From positions 372,001-436,000 of the forward strand of contig JAVYIG010000065.1 of the NCBI GenBank assembly GCA_035222895.1: a DNA stretch of 64,000 nt, given 5' to 3'. Position numbers and translations under genes: made by a program. The DNA is from Strongylocentrotus droebachiensis. Its lineage: Eukaryota > Echinodermata > Echinoidea > Camarodonta > Strongylocentrotidae. The notes beneath the pieces are model-generated. The model worked only from the letters and a program-made list of their open reading frames with translations. It searched no databases and was not told where the DNA came from. The first letter of the stretch is position 1, and each line of letters begins with the position of its first letter. Shown one piece after another: positions 63,228 through 64,000 of the stretch.

Positions 63228-64000
63228 AAGATAGGTCTAGACTCTAGTCTAACTTAGACCCTATTATTATTTATGATTGGAAATCGAAATCAATCCATTT
63301 TCCAAATGGTTTTGATAACGCTACAGTTTACTGGGGAAATGAGTATGGTAACACAGGTCACTCAGATTTTTACTTCTTACATTGAGGCTCTCAATTCAGT
63401 TCAGCTCAATTCATCATTTCATCATCATGATCATCATAATATTAATTTGAAGAAGCGCATTTTTTAGGGCTTCAAAGTTCAATTCAAAGTCAGATTTAAC
63501 ATTGTTAAACGATGCCTTTAATATAATACAAATTATACCAAAATAGAGTACGAAACACATGAATTCTGATGAATTTAAAGAATGAAGAATGTGGGAAATA
63601 GAGTTCTGACCTCAGTACTGATCCTGTACATACAGAGATGTCATCAATACAGTCCATAGGAAGCTGCCATGTTAGTCTCTTTCACAACTAGTAATCTCAG
63701 ATTATTTTAGTCACGATAATCGTTTAAAAAATTGTACACGAATATTTGATTCTTAAAATAAACAAAGCTATCTATATTTTTAAATTTCTGTTCATGATAA
63801 GCATCACTTAAGCTAAAGTCATTCCATAAATAAATGACCAGTCTAATCATTCGTTGCCGATTTGAGCGCACATGTAGGTTAAGTAGGGTGGTACGTGTAG
63901 GCGCGGCAGAACCAACACACATTTGAGCTTATGGGGCTGAGGCGCGCTGTTGCAACACATTCACGGGGTATTTCACCGTAGATTTCTAAGTCCGTAACAC
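63228..64000. other. Sequence upstream of AKAP17A
   Basis: AT-rich and without coding signal. A somewhat CpG-richer end (about 63840-63960, GGCGCGGCAG and GGCGCGCTG) could belong to a promoter or another 5' exon, but no motif settles it. Confidence 0.35.

Overview
The window is animal nuclear DNA: intron-rich, AT-rich and full of small transposons. Two spliced protein-coding genes can be read in full, and they face each other tail to tail. The protein similarities, the style of the repeats (long poly-C runs, many MITEs beginning GGGCGTTTCACAAA or CAGTCAAACC) and a DIRS-type retrotransposon point to a marine invertebrate deuterostome, most likely an echinoderm such as a sea urchin or sea star. 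That assignment is inference; no species can be named from the sequence.

Plus strand, about 2.8-49.5 kb: LARP1 (La-related protein 1). Twenty coding exons between 4942 and 43469 join in frame with GT/AG borders into a predicted 1379-residue protein. It carries a La RNA-binding motif (about 682-770) and a C-terminal DM15 cap-binding region (about 1173-1320), in which every residue known to touch the m7G cap and TOP pyrimidines in human LARP1 is present. A candidate promoter near 2.8 kb, a 5' non-coding exon and a roughly 6 kb 3' UTR complete the gene model.

Minus strand, 62443 to 56998: AKAP17A (XE7/SFRS17A). Six coding exons give 1016 residues: the conserved N-terminal and RRM-like region, a charged coiled coil containing the PKA-anchoring helix, a long arginine-serine domain, and a C-terminal tail built from four near-identical 46-52-residue repeats encoded by a 156-bp minisatellite.

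Between the genes (50625-55808, minus strand) lies an apparently complete DIRS-family retrotransposon. It has Gag-like, RT/RNase H and tyrosine-recombinase reading frames, a perfect 36-bp inverted terminal repeat, and an internal complementary region that spells the circle junction exactly.

The LARP1 introns hold layered transposons: a foldback hAT-like element with a perfect 8-bp target duplication (intron 8); a 5.4 kb hAT-like element inserted inside an older MITE and itself containing a 1396-bp tandem Helentron-like dimer with tRNA-like modules (intron 9); a 1.55 kb Helentron-like element full of AGGTCA half-sites (intron 2); a classical non-autonomous Helitron (intron 17); and a decayed LINE fragment (intron 12). 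LARP1 controls translation and stability of TOP mRNAs, while AKAP17A links PKA to splicing speckles. Nothing here shows that the two genes work together.
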